The position numbers and the translations under genes are program-made. Below, piece after piece: positions 1 to 10,459 of a stretch of 64,000 bases of DNA. Source of the DNA: Candidatus Neomarinimicrobiota bacterium (GTDB taxonomy: Bacteria > Fidelibacterota > Marinisomatia > Marinisomatales > S15-B10); NCBI GenBank assembly GCA_012964825.1, contig DTTI01000037.1, positions 36,814 to 100,813 on the forward strand, given 5' to 3'. The notes beneath the pieces were generated by a model. That model was not told the DNA's origin. It saw nothing but the letters and a program-made list of their open reading frames with translations, and made no database searches. Within the stretch, counting starts at the first letter, position 1; each line of letters starts with the position of its first letter.

Positions 1-2150
1 AGGGAATACTCTTTCACCACAGGATTGGCAATCCAGTTGTACATAAGGCGGAGTCCACCGTTGGTAACGATCATGGCATCGTGCATATCCTCCTCTGACA
101 GCACGGACTGCCGGTATTCCATCACCTGGCGCTGAAAAAGTCCCCAAGATATTGCAGCAACAATCTTCACATTTGGGCCGTCCTGATTGAGGTCGTGGAG
201 AATCTTCATGAGGTTCGAGGTGCAACTGGTCCCCCGGATGATGACAGTCCCCTCGTGTGGTTTATTTTCACTGTAATCCCTGATGATGTAGGCCCCCTTT
301 ACCGCTTCCTTGTGCGATTCCATACCGAGTGCTTGCCTGTCTGGAATTTCTATGGGCGGTCTTGTGAGGTGAAGGATGATAATGGGAACATCGGTACCCA
401 AAGCGGCACCAAGAACAGGTGCAACCTCGTTATGCTCCCAAGGGTGGAGGTTGAGAACGTGCCCGTCAGGAAACAGCTGTGTCACGCCCGGTGAAAATAT
501 ACCGAAATGAGTCCTGGCGTCTTCGGCGGTTTCCGGCCCGGAATGGCCAGCCACCCACAGAAGCCTCCCCACCTTCAGTTCAGAATCTTGAGCTACCTGA
601 CTAAAGAGGCGAATGGGACCGTACTTTAGATAAGAAAACGAGGCGTATGTGGAGCAGGCGCCTATAAAGCCGTTGAACTCTTCATATGGTTTTTCACTGA
701 AATTAACTGTCGCCATACCGACAAGAATACCGGCATTGGCGAATTCTGTAATGGCCTGCGGCAAGACCGTACCATCCAGATTGGTGTGACGATTGTAAAA
801 GCCAAAGTCGGGCTGGCCATTCCACCCCTTCCCAAAACCAGAAATGTTGGTTGAATCAGCCAAATCAGCCGACGCCGCAATTACCATAGGCCGGCCATAT
901 TTTTCTTTGACATAACAGTTGAGCCAGGAACCAAACTTGGCAAGGGCAACCCTGTTGGGGATTTTGGTTCCCGGCTCCACAAAAAGATCATCTGGATAGG
1001 ATTCGTAGTCAGTAAGAACCGAATCGTTGAAAGGGTTGGATTTTCCAACACGACATCCTTTTATCGTTTCTGGTACTGAATTCCCCAGTTCCACTAGTCG
1101 ACCGGACAAGTAATCAACAAGAGCCTGGTCCCGTTCCAGAACCGACATGACCGTCTCCAGGTGACTCACAGCCTGCTCTCTCAACATTTTTTCGTCCTCA
1201 GGTGCAGGGTTATTACTACCATCGAATTCAACATCATATTTTTCAGCGAACGGGTGTTTTGTTTCCCAGAATAGTTCCGAATGTCTTTTGTGAGGTGTGC
1301 CATGACTCTTGAAGTCGTATACACCGTAGCCCCGTCCTTTTCTATTCTTGGTCCAAATCATCTTCGGTACATTAGGCTCATCATCTTTGAAGAGACGGTG
1401 ATAGGCGGAAATGATCTCCTCCCAATTTTCTCCATCCTCTGTTCCTTCAACATGCCAGCCGTACGGTTCAAACCAATCTTTTGGCGAACCGTGAACAACG
1501 TCACTGTACGGCCGCGAATCGATGCCGTGATCATTCCAATCGATGAAGTAAACTAGATTCCCGAGACCCAAGCCGTAAGCCGATTGACGGGCTTCATGAC
1601 TGGCGCCGGTGGTAAGACCCCCCTCCCCCTCAAAGGCAAAAACTTTCACTTCGTCTGTCCCGGCTAGTTTGTGTGCCAGCGCTTCACCGACAGCTGGAGG
1701 CGAGCCATGTCCTGAGGGGCCAGTATTAAATTTGAGGAATAGTGTTTTTCCGGCCATTTCGGCGTGGCCCGGAAGACCACCAATACGGCGCAGGGTCAGC
1801 AAATCTTCCCAGAATAGTGTTCTTTCCTCACCGCCATTCACCAAATAACAGTCGTCTTTCGTCTGACCACGCTTTATTCTAAGGGCCTGATTGAAAACAG
1901 CTAGTGTGGCATAGACTACTGGATTGGTATGCCCAGCCACGAGTAAAAACCGATCCCCAAACCGCTTCCCCGGCTCACGAATATCCCATCGCATTGCCCC
2001 TGAAAGTAGGGTGGTAACCATGGCGAATACCTTGGAGCGGGAGCCGCCGGGATGTCCGCTCTGCCTGTAGTTGAGCATTAGATCGATACATTGATCTATA
2101 AGATCCTTTATCACCTCCCAGTGAACGAACTCATTCTTCAACTCATCCAT
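1..2150 (-). CDS. Divergent transketolase-family ThDP enzyme, 3' end outside window
   Basis: The frame is open from 2171 to the window edge, so about 716 residues are present and the C-terminus is missing. It carries the transketolase signs: GHPGG near residue 33, the ThDP/metal motif starting GEGG near residue 172 with its Asn about 28 residues on, an SADLA element, and ITEFANAG near residue 468, which lines up with [11 protein letters not shown] of true transketolases and supplies the catalytic Glu. It is clearly different from the standard transketolase just upstream, and it looks longer. The ATG at 2150 is chosen; a GTG at 2171 overlapping the tkt stop is an alternative. Substrate is unknown: transketolase, phosphoketolase-like or 2-oxoacid dehydrogenase E1-like roles are all possible. 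Tight linkage suggests co-transcription with tkt. Confidence 0.85.
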   Translation of the reverse strand, partial: MDELKNEFVHWEVIKDLIDQCIDLMLNYRQSGHPGGSRSKVFAMVTTLLSGAMRWDIREPGKRFGDRFLLVAGHTNPVVYATLAVFNQALRIKRGQTKDDCYLVNGGEERTLFWEDLLTLRRIGGLPGHAEMAGKTLFLKFNTGPSGHGSPPAVGEALAHKLAGTDEVKVFAFEGEGGLTTGASHEARQSAYGLGLGNLVYFIDWNDHGIDSRPYSDVVHGSPKDWFEPYGWHVEGTEDGENWEEIISAYHRLFKDDEPNVPKMIWTKNRKGRGYGVYDFKSHGTPHKRHSELFWETKHPFAEKYDVEFDGSNNPAPEDEKMLREQAVSHLETVMSVLERDQALVDYLSGRLVELGNSVPETIKGCRVGKSNPFNDSVLTDYESYPDDLFVEPGTKIPNRVALAKFGSWLNCYVKEKYGRPMVIAASADLADSTNISGFGKGWNGQPDFGFYNRHTNLDGTVLPQAITEFANAGILVGMATVNFSEKPYEEFNGFIGACSTYASFSYLKYGPIRLFSQVAQDSELKVGRLLWVAGHSGPETAEDARTHFGIFSPGVTQLFPDGHVLNLHPWEHNEVAPVLGAALGTDVPIIILHLTRPPIEIPDRQALGMESHKEAVKGAYIIRDYSENKPHEGTVIIRGTSCTSNLMKILHDLNQDGPNVKIVAAISWGLFQRQVMEYRQSVLSEEDMHDAMIVTNGGLRLMYNWIANPVVKEYS

Positions 2151-2167
2151 CGGTTTCAATGTGTTCT

Positions 2168-4180
2168 TCACTGTTCTGTCTTTCTCTTGTCCGCCACTAA
2201 ATTTTTTACCGTGTTCATGACATTCTCTAAATTCATGCCCAGCTTGTCCATAACGGTCTGCCCCGGCGCTGAAGCACCAAATCTGTCAATTCCTACAACT
2301 TCTCCTTCATTGCCTACATAACTACGCCAACCCATTGTGGTGCCTGCTTCCAAGGCCACTTTCGGTATACTTTTCCGAAGAACGGTTTGGCGATATTCCT
2401 CTGGCTGTTGTTCAAATAGCTCCCAAGAGGGCATAGAAACAACACGGGCATTAATACTATCCTCAGACAGTGACTGCTGTACTTGAAGTGCAAGGGAAAC
2501 CTCTGATCCCGTGGCAACTAAGATAATATCCACTGCACCATCATTGGACTCACTGAGTATATAGGCACCTCGATTAAAACCGTCCGTAATAGTAACACGA
2601 TTTTTGTCCATGACGGGCAGTTTTTGGCGCGTTAAAACTATCGCTACAGGACCTTTTGATGAAAGCGCTGTAGACCAAGCCTCAGCCGTTTCATTGGCGT
2701 CCGCCGGCCGGAGGACAGTCAACCCTGGAATGAGGCGAAGGGACATGATCTGTTCAACAGGTTGATGTGTAGGCCCATCCTCTCCAATCCCTACACTGTC
2801 ATGGGTAAAAATGTAGATCACATTCGTTTGCATGAGGGCCGAAAGCCGTATGGACGGCCGCATATAATCAGAGAATATGAGAAAGGTACCTACATAAGGG
2901 ATTACGCCTCCGTGGAGTGCCATGCCGTTTGCGATCCCTGCCATGGCGTGCTCCCGAACACCAAAGTGAACATTGTGACCAGCACCGTTTTCCGGACCAA
3001 AGACACTTTTTTCGTTTTGGATAGTTTTGTTGGATGGCGCCAAGTCAGCAGAACCGCCTACCAGATTATCAATTGTTGACGCCAAGGCATTCATTACTGC
3101 CCCTGAGGCAGCACGGGTGGCTAATGGTCCATCGCTTTCACTGAAAAATGGGATAGCCTCTGACCACCTTTCAGGCAGGTCTCCTGCTATAGAAATCTCC
3201 AATTCTTTCAAGAGTTCAGGATACGTCTCGCCGTAGCGGGACATGAGATTATCCCAATCTTCTTCCGCAGCTTTTCCGACCTCAATAGCACTGCTATGAT
3301 CTTTCGCTTCATCAGAAACAAAAAAATGAGGTTCGGTGGGCCAGCCCAATTTTTCTTTTGTAGCCAGAAGAGCATCTTTCCCCAGCGGTTCGCCGTGGGC
3401 CGCAGCGGTGTCCTGCTTTGGACTGCCGTAGCCAATGTGTGTCCGAACTATAATGATCGACGGCCGTGAATCTTCCTGTCCGTTTTTCACGGCTGAGTCG
3501 ATAGCTTCCAGATCATTCCCGTCTTCAACGTTCTGGACATGCCAACGGTAGGCATCGAAACGCTTCGCTACGTCCTCCGTAAACGTAAGATCGGTGCCAC
3601 CATCAATAGTGATACTGTTGTCGTCATAGAGATAAATCAGTTTACCCAGACCCAGATGGCCTGCAATGGAGGATGCTTCAGATGCGATCCCCTCCATTAG
3701 ATCGCCATCGGAAACGATGGCGTAGGTATAATGGTTAATGACGTTCAAACCGTCCCGGTTGAATTTGTCCGCAAGAAACTTTTCTGCCATGGCCATGCCA
3801 ACACCGTTAGCAAATCCCTGCCCAAGAGGACCGGTGGTGGCCTCTACACCTGGTGTAAGACCGAACTCGGGATGTCCAGGTGTTTTACTTCCCCACTGAC
3901 GAAAATTTTTTATCTCATGAAGAGACAAATCATAACCCGCCATGTGGAGCAAGGCATAGAGCAGTGCGGAACCATGTCCAGCGGACAGGATAAACCGATC
4001 CCTGTTGAACCATTGAGGATTTGAAGGATTGTGCTTCAGGAACCTGTTCCAAAGTAAGTAAGCCATTGGGGCCGCACCAAGTGGCAGTCCCGGATGACCG
4101 GAATTGGCGGCCTGCACCGCATCCGCAGCCAGAAACCGGAGCATGTTGATGGAAAGAGTATCGAGTTCTTTTGACGTCAA
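2168..4180 (-). CDS. tkt: Transketolase
   Basis: Transfers two-carbon ketol units between sugar phosphates in the non-oxidative pentose phosphate and Calvin-type pathways; ThDP- and divalent-metal-dependent, cytosolic. The 670-aa length is normal for the family. Visible motifs are GHPG at 28-31, SAGHGS, GPLGQG, the ThDP motif GDLMEG with the following DDNSITIDG, the catalytic [12 protein letters not shown] segment, and [15 protein letters not shown]. The start ATG overlaps the stop of uvrA by four bases (ATGA), which points to translational coupling. The next gene begins within 20 bases and is a second transketolase relative. RpiB, another pentose phosphate enzyme, is encoded 8.6 kb away on the other strand. 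Confidence 0.97.
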   Translation of the reverse strand: MTSKELDTLSINMLRFLAADAVQAANSGHPGLPLGAAPMAYLLWNRFLKHNPSNPQWFNRDRFILSAGHGSALLYALLHMAGYDLSLHEIKNFRQWGSKTPGHPEFGLTPGVEATTGPLGQGFANGVGMAMAEKFLADKFNRDGLNVINHYTYAIVSDGDLMEGIASEASSIAGHLGLGKLIYLYDDNSITIDGGTDLTFTEDVAKRFDAYRWHVQNVEDGNDLEAIDSAVKNGQEDSRPSIIIVRTHIGYGSPKQDTAAAHGEPLGKDALLATKEKLGWPTEPHFFVSDEAKDHSSAIEVGKAAEEDWDNLMSRYGETYPELLKELEISIAGDLPERWSEAIPFFSESDGPLATRAASGAVMNALASTIDNLVGGSADLAPSNKTIQNEKSVFGPENGAGHNVHFGVREHAMAGIANGMALHGGVIPYVGTFLIFSDYMRPSIRLSALMQTNVIYIFTHDSVGIGEDGPTHQPVEQIMSLRLIPGLTVLRPADANETAEAWSTALSSKGPVAIVLTRQKLPVMDKNRVTITDGFNRGAYILSESNDGAVDIILVATGSEVSLALQVQQSLSEDSINARVVSMPSWELFEQQPEEYRQTVLRKSIPKVALEAGTTMGWRSYVGNEGEVVGIDRFGASAPGQTVMDKLGMNLENVMNTVKNLVADKRKTEQ

Positions 4181-7011
4181 GCTTTACCGTGCAATATGGG
4201 CTTAAGGAATTGTCCAGTATATGATTTTTTATTTTTTATGACTTGTTCCGGTGTCCCCTCGGCAACAATAGTACCACCCTCATCACCCCCCTCAGGACCA
4301 AGATCGATGATCCAATCCGCAGTCTTGATGACGTCGAGGTTATGCTCAATGACAATCACACTGTTCCCCTTTTCCACAAGCCGCGTTAGAACGTTGAGCA
4401 ACATTCGAACATCCTCAAAGTGAAGCCCAGTAGTGGGCTCGTCTAGAATGTAGAGCGTGCGGCCGGTACCGATGCGCGAAAGTTCTGAGGAAAGTTTTAC
4501 CCGCTGAGCCTCACCCCCTGAGAGGGTTGTTGCCTGCTGGCCAAGGCGAATGTAGCCAAGACCGACATCCCGAATGGTTTCCAGCCGCCTCATAATCTGC
4601 GGAATGTTCTTGAAAAAGCCGAGTGCTTCTTCCACTGTCATTGCCAAAACATCGGCGATTGTCCTCCCCTTAAAGCTTATCTCCAAGGTCTCGCGGTTGT
4701 ATCGAGACCCTTTACACTCCTCACACCGCACATAGACGTCAGGTAAGAAATGCATCTCTATCTTAATGATGCCATCACCTTTGCACGCCTCACACCGCCC
4801 ACCTTTCACGTTGAAGGAAAAGCGCCCTGGTTTATAGCCTCGCAGTTTTGACTCGGGTAATTTCGAAAAAAGTTCACGGATATGTGTAAAAATACCCGTG
4901 TAGGTGGCGGGATTCGATCTCGGTGTCCTACCGATAGGAGACTGATCGATGTCGATAACCTTATCCAGATAGAGTAAACCTTCCATATGGTTGTAAGAAA
5001 GGGGCGTTTTCCTGGCGTTGTGGAACTGTCTGGCCATAATGGGGTAGAGCGTTTCATTAACCAACGTACTCTTACCTGAACCGGATACACCTGTAACACA
5101 GATAAGTCTCCCCAGCGGGAAAGAGACATCAAGAGACTTGAGATTATTCCCGCTAGCACCCGATAGCAAAATACTTTTTCCCAAACCGTTCCGCCTCTCA
5201 GAGGGGATTTTAATCTCTTTCTTTCCAGACAGATATTGCCCCGTGATTGAATTATCCGCTTTGGCAAGTTCCCCGGGAGAACCTGAGAAGACCACATTAC
5301 CACCTGTCTCCCCGGCTCCGGGCCCAAGATCCACTACAAAATCAGCTGTCTCTATGGTTTCCCGATCATGTTCCACCACAAGAACTGTATTCCCCAGATC
5401 CCTCAGTTTCTCCAAAGTGGCGATAAGACGTTTGTTATCACGCTGGTGAAGCCCGATGGATGGCTCATCAAGTATATAAAGGACTCCCACCAGCTGAGAT
5501 CCGATCTGCGTGGCCAACCGAATCCGCTGCGCTTCACCGCCGGAAAGGGTGGCTGCCGACCGGTCAAGTGTCAGATAATCCAGACCCACGTTCTCAAGAA
5601 ACTGAAGTCTCTGTTTCACTTCCTTCAGCACCTGTTTGGCAATGGTGGTTTCACTCTTGGTAAGTTTCAATTTCTGAAAAAACTGAGCCATTTCATAAAT
5701 CGTATTTTTTGATAATTGCCCAATATTGAGGCCACCCAAAGTCACTGCAAGACTCTGTTTGCGGAGACGGGCACCACTACATTCGGGGCAGGGACGCATA
5801 CTCATGAACTTCTCAATCCACTCCCGGATACCTACAGATTTCGTCTGGCGGTATCGCCGCTCCAGGTTGCGGACGACGCCCTCAAAACCACCGGAATACT
5901 CCCCGGAGAATCGTTTCGATTTGTACTGCATCTTGACTTGATCACTGCCTGTTCCAAACAGAAGTACTTCCCGGGCCCGCTCAGTAAGCTTGTACCAAGG
6001 TGTGGAAAACTTAAAATTGTAATGGTGTGCGAGACTTTTCAGGATGGCACTGTACCAGCTTCCCCTTGGCTGTTCGCCCAGAGGCAGGATGGCACCCTGA
6101 ATCAGAGATTTCTTTTTGTCCGGGACAAGAAATTCCGGATCAACCTCCATTCGAGAACCGAGTCCATCGCAGGTTTTGCAGGCACCGTAAGGTGAATTGA
6201 AAGAGAACATTCTTGGTGAAATTTCCTCCATGCTCACCTCGCATTTTGGGCAGGCGAAATGTTCACTAAAGATGTGTTCCTTTTTCGGTAAAACGTTGAC
6301 AATGACCAGACCTGAACCAATTTTCAGCGCCAATTCTACAGATTCGGTAAGTCTTTCCTTAACAGTCTTCTCAAGGATGATCCTGTCCACCACCACTTCA
6401 ATGTTGTGCTTCTTGTTGCGGTGAAGAATAATTTTTCCGGCCAGGTCCCGCAACTTGCCATCCACCCTTACCCGAACGAAACCTTCCCGGCTGATCTCTC
6501 TAAACACTTCTTTGAATTGCCCTTTCCGGCCTCGGACCACCGAACCAAGGACCTGAAGTCTGGTCCCTTTAGGAAACTTCATAACCGCGTCAACGATTTG
6601 CTGAACCGTTTGCCTCTGGATCGGATCACCACATTTCCAACAGTGGGGTTTACCGACTCGGGCGTAGAGTAAACGGAGATAATCATGAATTTCAGTAACT
6701 GTACCTACCGTGGAACGAGGGTTCCGAGATGAAGCTTTCTGTCCTATGGAAATAGCTGGGGAAAGGCCTTCAATATAATCCACATCGGGCTTTTCCATAA
6801 GGCTAAGAAATTGGCGGGCGTAGGCGGAAAGAGATTCAACATACCGGCGCTGGCCCTCCGCATAAATGGTATCAAAAGCGAGAGAAGATTTACCCGACCC
6901 GGAAAGACCGGTTAGAACCACAATTTTATCACGCGGAATCTCCACATGGATATTTTTCAGGTTGTGTACCCGGGCGCCCCGAACAATTATTTTGTCAATT
7001 GAACCAGCCAT
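4177..7011 (-). CDS. uvrA: Excinuclease ABC subunit A
   Basis: DNA damage-recognition ATPase of nucleotide excision repair; a UvrA dimer loads UvrB at lesions. Both ABC modules are complete: Walker A GLSGSGKS at about 35-42 and GVSGSGKS in the second half, signatures [12 protein letters not shown] and [12 protein letters not shown], and Walker [12 protein letters not shown] and [11 protein letters not shown]. Zinc-binding CxxC pairs are present in the first half (CPKC, CKTC) and the second (CEAC, CEEC). The frame also offers a TTG at 7020, but the ATG at 7011 gives the usual UvrA N-terminus ([13 protein letters not shown]) and 944 residues. It heads a coupled uvrA-tkt-tkt-like unit, an unusual pairing. 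UvrB and UvrC are not in the window. Confidence 0.97.
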   Translation of the reverse strand: MAGSIDKIIVRGARVHNLKNIHVEIPRDKIVVLTGLSGSGKSSLAFDTIYAEGQRRYVESLSAYARQFLSLMEKPDVDYIEGLSPAISIGQKASSRNPRSTVGTVTEIHDYLRLLYARVGKPHCWKCGDPIQRQTVQQIVDAVMKFPKGTRLQVLGSVVRGRKGQFKEVFREISREGFVRVRVDGKLRDLAGKIILHRNKKHNIEVVVDRIILEKTVKERLTESVELALKIGSGLVIVNVLPKKEHIFSEHFACPKCEVSMEEISPRMFSFNSPYGACKTCDGLGSRMEVDPEFLVPDKKKSLIQGAILPLGEQPRGSWYSAILKSLAHHYNFKFSTPWYKLTERAREVLLFGTGSDQVKMQYKSKRFSGEYSGGFEGVVRNLERRYRQTKSVGIREWIEKFMSMRPCPECSGARLRKQSLAVTLGGLNIGQLSKNTIYEMAQFFQKLKLTKSETTIAKQVLKEVKQRLQFLENVGLDYLTLDRSAATLSGGEAQRIRLATQIGSQLVGVLYILDEPSIGLHQRDNKRLIATLEKLRDLGNTVLVVEHDRETIETADFVVDLGPGAGETGGNVVFSGSPGELAKADNSITGQYLSGKKEIKIPSERRNGLGKSILLSGASGNNLKSLDVSFPLGRLICVTGVSGSGKSTLVNETLYPIMARQFHNARKTPLSYNHMEGLLYLDKVIDIDQSPIGRTPRSNPATYTGIFTHIRELFSKLPESKLRGYKPGRFSFNVKGGRCEACKGDGIIKIEMHFLPDVYVRCEECKGSRYNRETLEISFKGRTIADVLAMTVEEALGFFKNIPQIMRRLETIRDVGLGYIRLGQQATTLSGGEAQRVKLSSELSRIGTGRTLYILDEPTTGLHFEDVRMLLNVLTRLVEKGNSVIVIEHNLDVIKTADWIIDLGPEGGDEGGTIVAEGTPEQVIKNKKSYTGQFLKPILHGKA

Positions 7012-7097
7012 TGCGACCAACCCGGTAAATTATTCTCCCCCCGTATGCTTTCAAACATGAAAGTCAAATTTTCCTGCTTAACAAGTGTCTAGAATGA

Positions 7098-7943
7098 TTA
7101 GGCTGATGCTGAGGGCATCTTTCCAGAAGTTTCCAACATCAATGTTGGAAAATCAGAAATGAGACCGTCCACCCCAAGCGCCATAAGCCAATCCATGGCA
7201 GGTAAGTTGTTTACTGTCCAAACATTGAGTCGAAGCCTTTTTCGTTTTGCGAAGCTTATCACATTCTCGTTCATGAGATGGGCCGTTGGGTGAAGAATAT
7301 CCGGGTGAACAACGTTGATAAACCGTGGCTTGGTGAGAATGGATGGTACATTTTCATCGCTCCAGAGGTAAGCGGTGGGAATAGTATGGTCAATCATCTT
7401 GACCCGACCGATGACAAGAGGATTAAAACTAGAGATCATGACTCTTCCTTGCAGTTTATGTTTTCTAATGAGTGACACAACTTTCTGCACTGCATGCAAA
7501 TCCAGCAATTTTATGGACTTAATCTCGATATTAAAGATGCTATTTGGGGGAAGTGCAGATATGAGTTCGGCCAGCGTAGGGATAGGAGTGACGCCCAGGT
7601 TGGGAAATTTGATACCGGCATTTATCCCTCTGAGCTCTGAAAAATCTGATTCATTGATGTATCCGGAACCATCTGTTTCACGTTCCAGATCGTGATTGTG
7701 TGAACAGACAACTTCACCGTCTTTTGTACAGAGTACATCCACTTCTACAGCCCCAAGCCCGGCGTCCAGAGCTCTCTGAAATGAAAGAATGGTATTTTCG
7801 GGTGCAACCCTAGGAGAGCCGCGATGGCCCATCATAAGAGGTCCGTCACGGTAGAGATGACTAACATCCATAGGGTGCCAGAAGAAAAGGTGCTTGACGA
7901 TGACCGCACTAACAATAAACAGCAGAAAAGCGATGGATGTCAT
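7098..7943 (-). CDS. Membrane-anchored glycerophosphodiester phosphodiesterase
   Basis: GDPD-family enzyme that splits glycerophosphodiesters into glycerol 3-phosphate and an alcohol. Residues 3-16 form a hydrophobic anchor or uncleaved signal, so the TIM-barrel probably sits outside the inner membrane. The family signature is clear: MGHRGSP with His40, PENT, VEVDV (Glu67, Asp69) and SHNHDLER (His82, acting with His40 as the catalytic pair). The usual HD dipeptide is HN here. Residue count (281) fits a UgpQ/GlpQ-type domain. It lies 5 bases after the penicillin-acylase gene, so the two are likely co-transcribed; substrate (lipid headgroup or teichoic-type polymer) cannot be told. Confidence 0.9.
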   Translation of the reverse strand: MTSIAFLLFIVSAVIVKHLFFWHPMDVSHLYRDGPLMMGHRGSPRVAPENTILSFQRALDAGLGAVEVDVLCTKDGEVVCSHNHDLERETDGSGYINESDFSELRGINAGIKFPNLGVTPIPTLAELISALPPNSIFNIEIKSIKLLDLHAVQKVVSLIRKHKLQGRVMISSFNPLVIGRVKMIDHTIPTAYLWSDENVPSILTKPRFINVVHPDILHPTAHLMNENVISFAKRKRLRLNVWTVNNLPAMDWLMALGVDGLISDFPTLMLETSGKMPSASA

Positions 7944-7948
7944 GAATA

Positions 7949-10429
7949 TTATTTAACCGCTGGATTCAGCACTAGTTTTCGGAAACCGGTGTTACGAACG
8001 GTCGCTTCATCCATGAATGTTGTCCTATAACGGCCGGACATATAGAGGGGTGCCTGATCAGCGTAGTGGGGACTTCGGGGAACACCAGACTGACCAGTAG
8101 GCAGTACAATTTGTGAGCTATTCATATCTGAAAGGTCTACAATTCTCCGAAATGATGGGCCCACCACCCGGCGGAATGGGGCCGAGAGTGTATACTCACC
8201 ATTATTAATGGTGGTACTGGATCCACCACTTTCAAAGGGTCCTACATTAAAACCAAATAGACGGTCCAGAAACGGCTTCGCCCTACCAATGGTATGAACA
8301 TGTGTAAGTGTATGAAGCCGTCCCCACCACCAGTAGCCAGGCGACGGTCCAAGGCGCGTTTCTAGTTCGGCCACAGCAGAGCGGAATGCCTTGCGAGTGA
8401 TTTCATCCAGATCCTCCAACCGATCCGGGGTGTTCACATCATCAACCCAGGATGAGCCACCGCGCTCCAACACAGCTCTCAGGTTCCTGAGCGAAATTGC
8501 CCAATTTCCTCTCGCCCCCACGGGTCCTATCCATGCTGAAAAAAAGTTGTCTCCAATAAGAGCCATTTCATCTGCGTAGATCGCCTCCAGAAGTTCCAGC
8601 ATAACCGTGCTGTAAATGAGCCCGCCAACAGACTCAGACTCAAATCCGCCGGCCCATTCTCCAAGAACATTGATGGCATACTGAAGGTTACTGCCCTTTT
8701 CAACTGTCTCATTCTCAAACACCTTAATGAAATAGGGTGCAATGTCCCGGCCAAAAGGAGAAACTACATCCTGCTGGATCGCTGCCATATCATCAACGGT
8801 TAGATCCGATCGGCCTTCAAGCAGTTCAGAAATACGGTCATAACGGGATTTTTCGTGCCAAAGGCTTGAAACATAATAAGGAAAGTCATCAGAAAATGTC
8901 CGGTTGTTCGCCGTAGCGATGACGCCGGCAGAAGGGTTGAAGAGCCAAGGCATTGCCGATGATCTGATAAAGCCTTTCCAGTCATATTCTGATGTCTCCC
9001 CCGGTAGCGGCACAAGGGTCTCCCCGCCCTTTCGTTTGGGGATCCTGACAGCCGGCCGCCAACCAATGTTCCCTTTTATATCGGCATAAATGATATTCTG
9101 TCCCGGCACGGTGAAACGGGCAACGGCCTCTGAAAAATCGCGCCAGTTTTTCATAGTGTTGAGACGCAAAAATGCGTCCACTTCATCGCTCATGTCGTGA
9201 CCGGTCCAGCGGAAAGAGATGACTCTCTCTCCTTCTCTGGCTAACGGATGAAGATCGGAAATGACAGGACCGCGGTGAGTTGCGCGAATCAGCAAAGTGT
9301 GCTTTTTGCCATCCTTTGTGAAAATTGCTTCCTCCCGGAGCATCATATCTTTCCATTTACCATCATGGTAATACTGATTGGGATTATCTGGGTTCACTTT
9401 TTCTAGATAGAAATCGAGGTCGTCCGCCATGAGATTTGTGAATCCCCAAGCGGCGTTCCGATTCTGCCCAAGAATCACAAAAGGAGTTCCGGGGAAGCAG
9501 ACGCCGCTCACATCATATTTCCCTCCAACAAGATGCATCTCGTACCAGATGGAGGGTTGCGTCATCCCCAGGTGTGGGTCATTGGATAGAATGGGTTTAC
9601 CGGACTTTGTTCTGGCGCCGGAGACCACCCAGCTGTTTGAACCGAGATGGCCACCAGCTGTCCCCAGTAGTCCGCGGATGTTTTCATCAGCAACAGACAT
9701 AGCCTCCCACACAGGTGCCAGGTCCAAAGCCACTGTGGGAAGTGACTCCGGTGACTCATCTGGAGCCACGGGCCAAAGCTCCAGCGCCTTCTGCTCACCA
9801 AACATGTACGCCACTTGTCCCAGCATCATTTCCGGATACCACGACTGGGAAAGTGAATAGGCCATCAACCTAGCATAGCCAGTCACATGCTTCGGCTCCC
9901 AACGGATAGGTTTTATCCGCAACAGTTTGAATTCCACGGGAATATCACTGCCTATTTCATCAATATATGCATTAACCCCGTTACAAAAAGTTTCCAGAAC
10001 TTTCCTCGATTCCGGACGGACATAATTCACAAGTTCCTCGGCAATTTTTGGGATGCCCCACGTCCTGAGAAAGATGTCACTTTTAAGCTGACTTTCACCG
10101 AATAGCTCCGACAGTCTCCCTTCAGAGGTGGCAGCATTCACTGTCATCTGGAAAAGTCGCTCTCGGGCCATGAGGTATCCTGCCGTAAAAAACATGTCAG
10201 TCTCATTCTTGGCATAAACGTGAGGTACCGCGTAGTCGTCGAAGAAAACTTCAACCTCTTCTTTCAGTCCGCTTATTTTCAGATGACCTTCATAAGGAGG
10301 CAATGACGAGTGCAAATATTGATAGGTGGAAAACCCCAGTAACAAGACCGTTCCGATTCCGATAACTGTTCTATTTATCTTATTAGTCACTTGGTAACAC
10401 CAACCATATACTTGTAGAAATTTAGACAT
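7949..10429 (-). CDS. Penicillin acylase family (Ntn) amidohydrolase
   Basis: Ntn-hydrolase of the penicillin G acylase / acyl-homoserine-lactone acylase family, which cleaves amide-linked acyl groups outside the cytoplasm. A membrane segment lies near residues 21-36. The family expects a precursor that cuts itself before a Ser that becomes the new N-terminus of the beta chain; here that is the Ser of LGSNSWVVSG at about residue 262. SNDPHLGM, WGFTNLMADD and GNIGWRP are further family blocks. Length 826 aa is typical. Natural substrate cannot be told from sequence: N-acyl amino acids, acyl-homoserine lactones or other amides. It follows the polymerase fragment gene by 30 bases and is followed by GDPD. 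Confidence 0.9.
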   Translation of the reverse strand: MSKFLQVYGWCYQVTNKINRTVIGIGTVLLLGFSTYQYLHSSLPPYEGHLKISGLKEEVEVFFDDYAVPHVYAKNETDMFFTAGYLMARERLFQMTVNAATSEGRLSELFGESQLKSDIFLRTWGIPKIAEELVNYVRPESRKVLETFCNGVNAYIDEIGSDIPVEFKLLRIKPIRWEPKHVTGYARLMAYSLSQSWYPEMMLGQVAYMFGEQKALELWPVAPDESPESLPTVALDLAPVWEAMSVADENIRGLLGTAGGHLGSNSWVVSGARTKSGKPILSNDPHLGMTQPSIWYEMHLVGGKYDVSGVCFPGTPFVILGQNRNAAWGFTNLMADDLDFYLEKVNPDNPNQYYHDGKWKDMMLREEAIFTKDGKKHTLLIRATHRGPVISDLHPLAREGERVISFRWTGHDMSDEVDAFLRLNTMKNWRDFSEAVARFTVPGQNIIYADIKGNIGWRPAVRIPKRKGGETLVPLPGETSEYDWKGFIRSSAMPWLFNPSAGVIATANNRTFSDDFPYYVSSLWHEKSRYDRISELLEGRSDLTVDDMAAIQQDVVSPFGRDIAPYFIKVFENETVEKGSNLQYAINVLGEWAGGFESESVGGLIYSTVMLELLEAIYADEMALIGDNFFSAWIGPVGARGNWAISLRNLRAVLERGGSSWVDDVNTPDRLEDLDEITRKAFRSAVAELETRLGPSPGYWWWGRLHTLTHVHTIGRAKPFLDRLFGFNVGPFESGGSSTTINNGEYTLSAPFRRVVGPSFRRIVDLSDMNSSQIVLPTGQSGVPRSPHYADQAPLYMSGRYRTTFMDEATVRNTGFRKLVLNPAVK

Positions 10430-10459
10430 ATCAGGAGACTCAGCATAACGGAGCGGATC

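Noticed and set aside
7051..7066. Terminator after glpQ-like gene (CTTTCA-AACA-TGAAAG)
   Set aside because: A 6-bp stem without a T-run on either strand, and the position lies between genes on the same strand; too weak.
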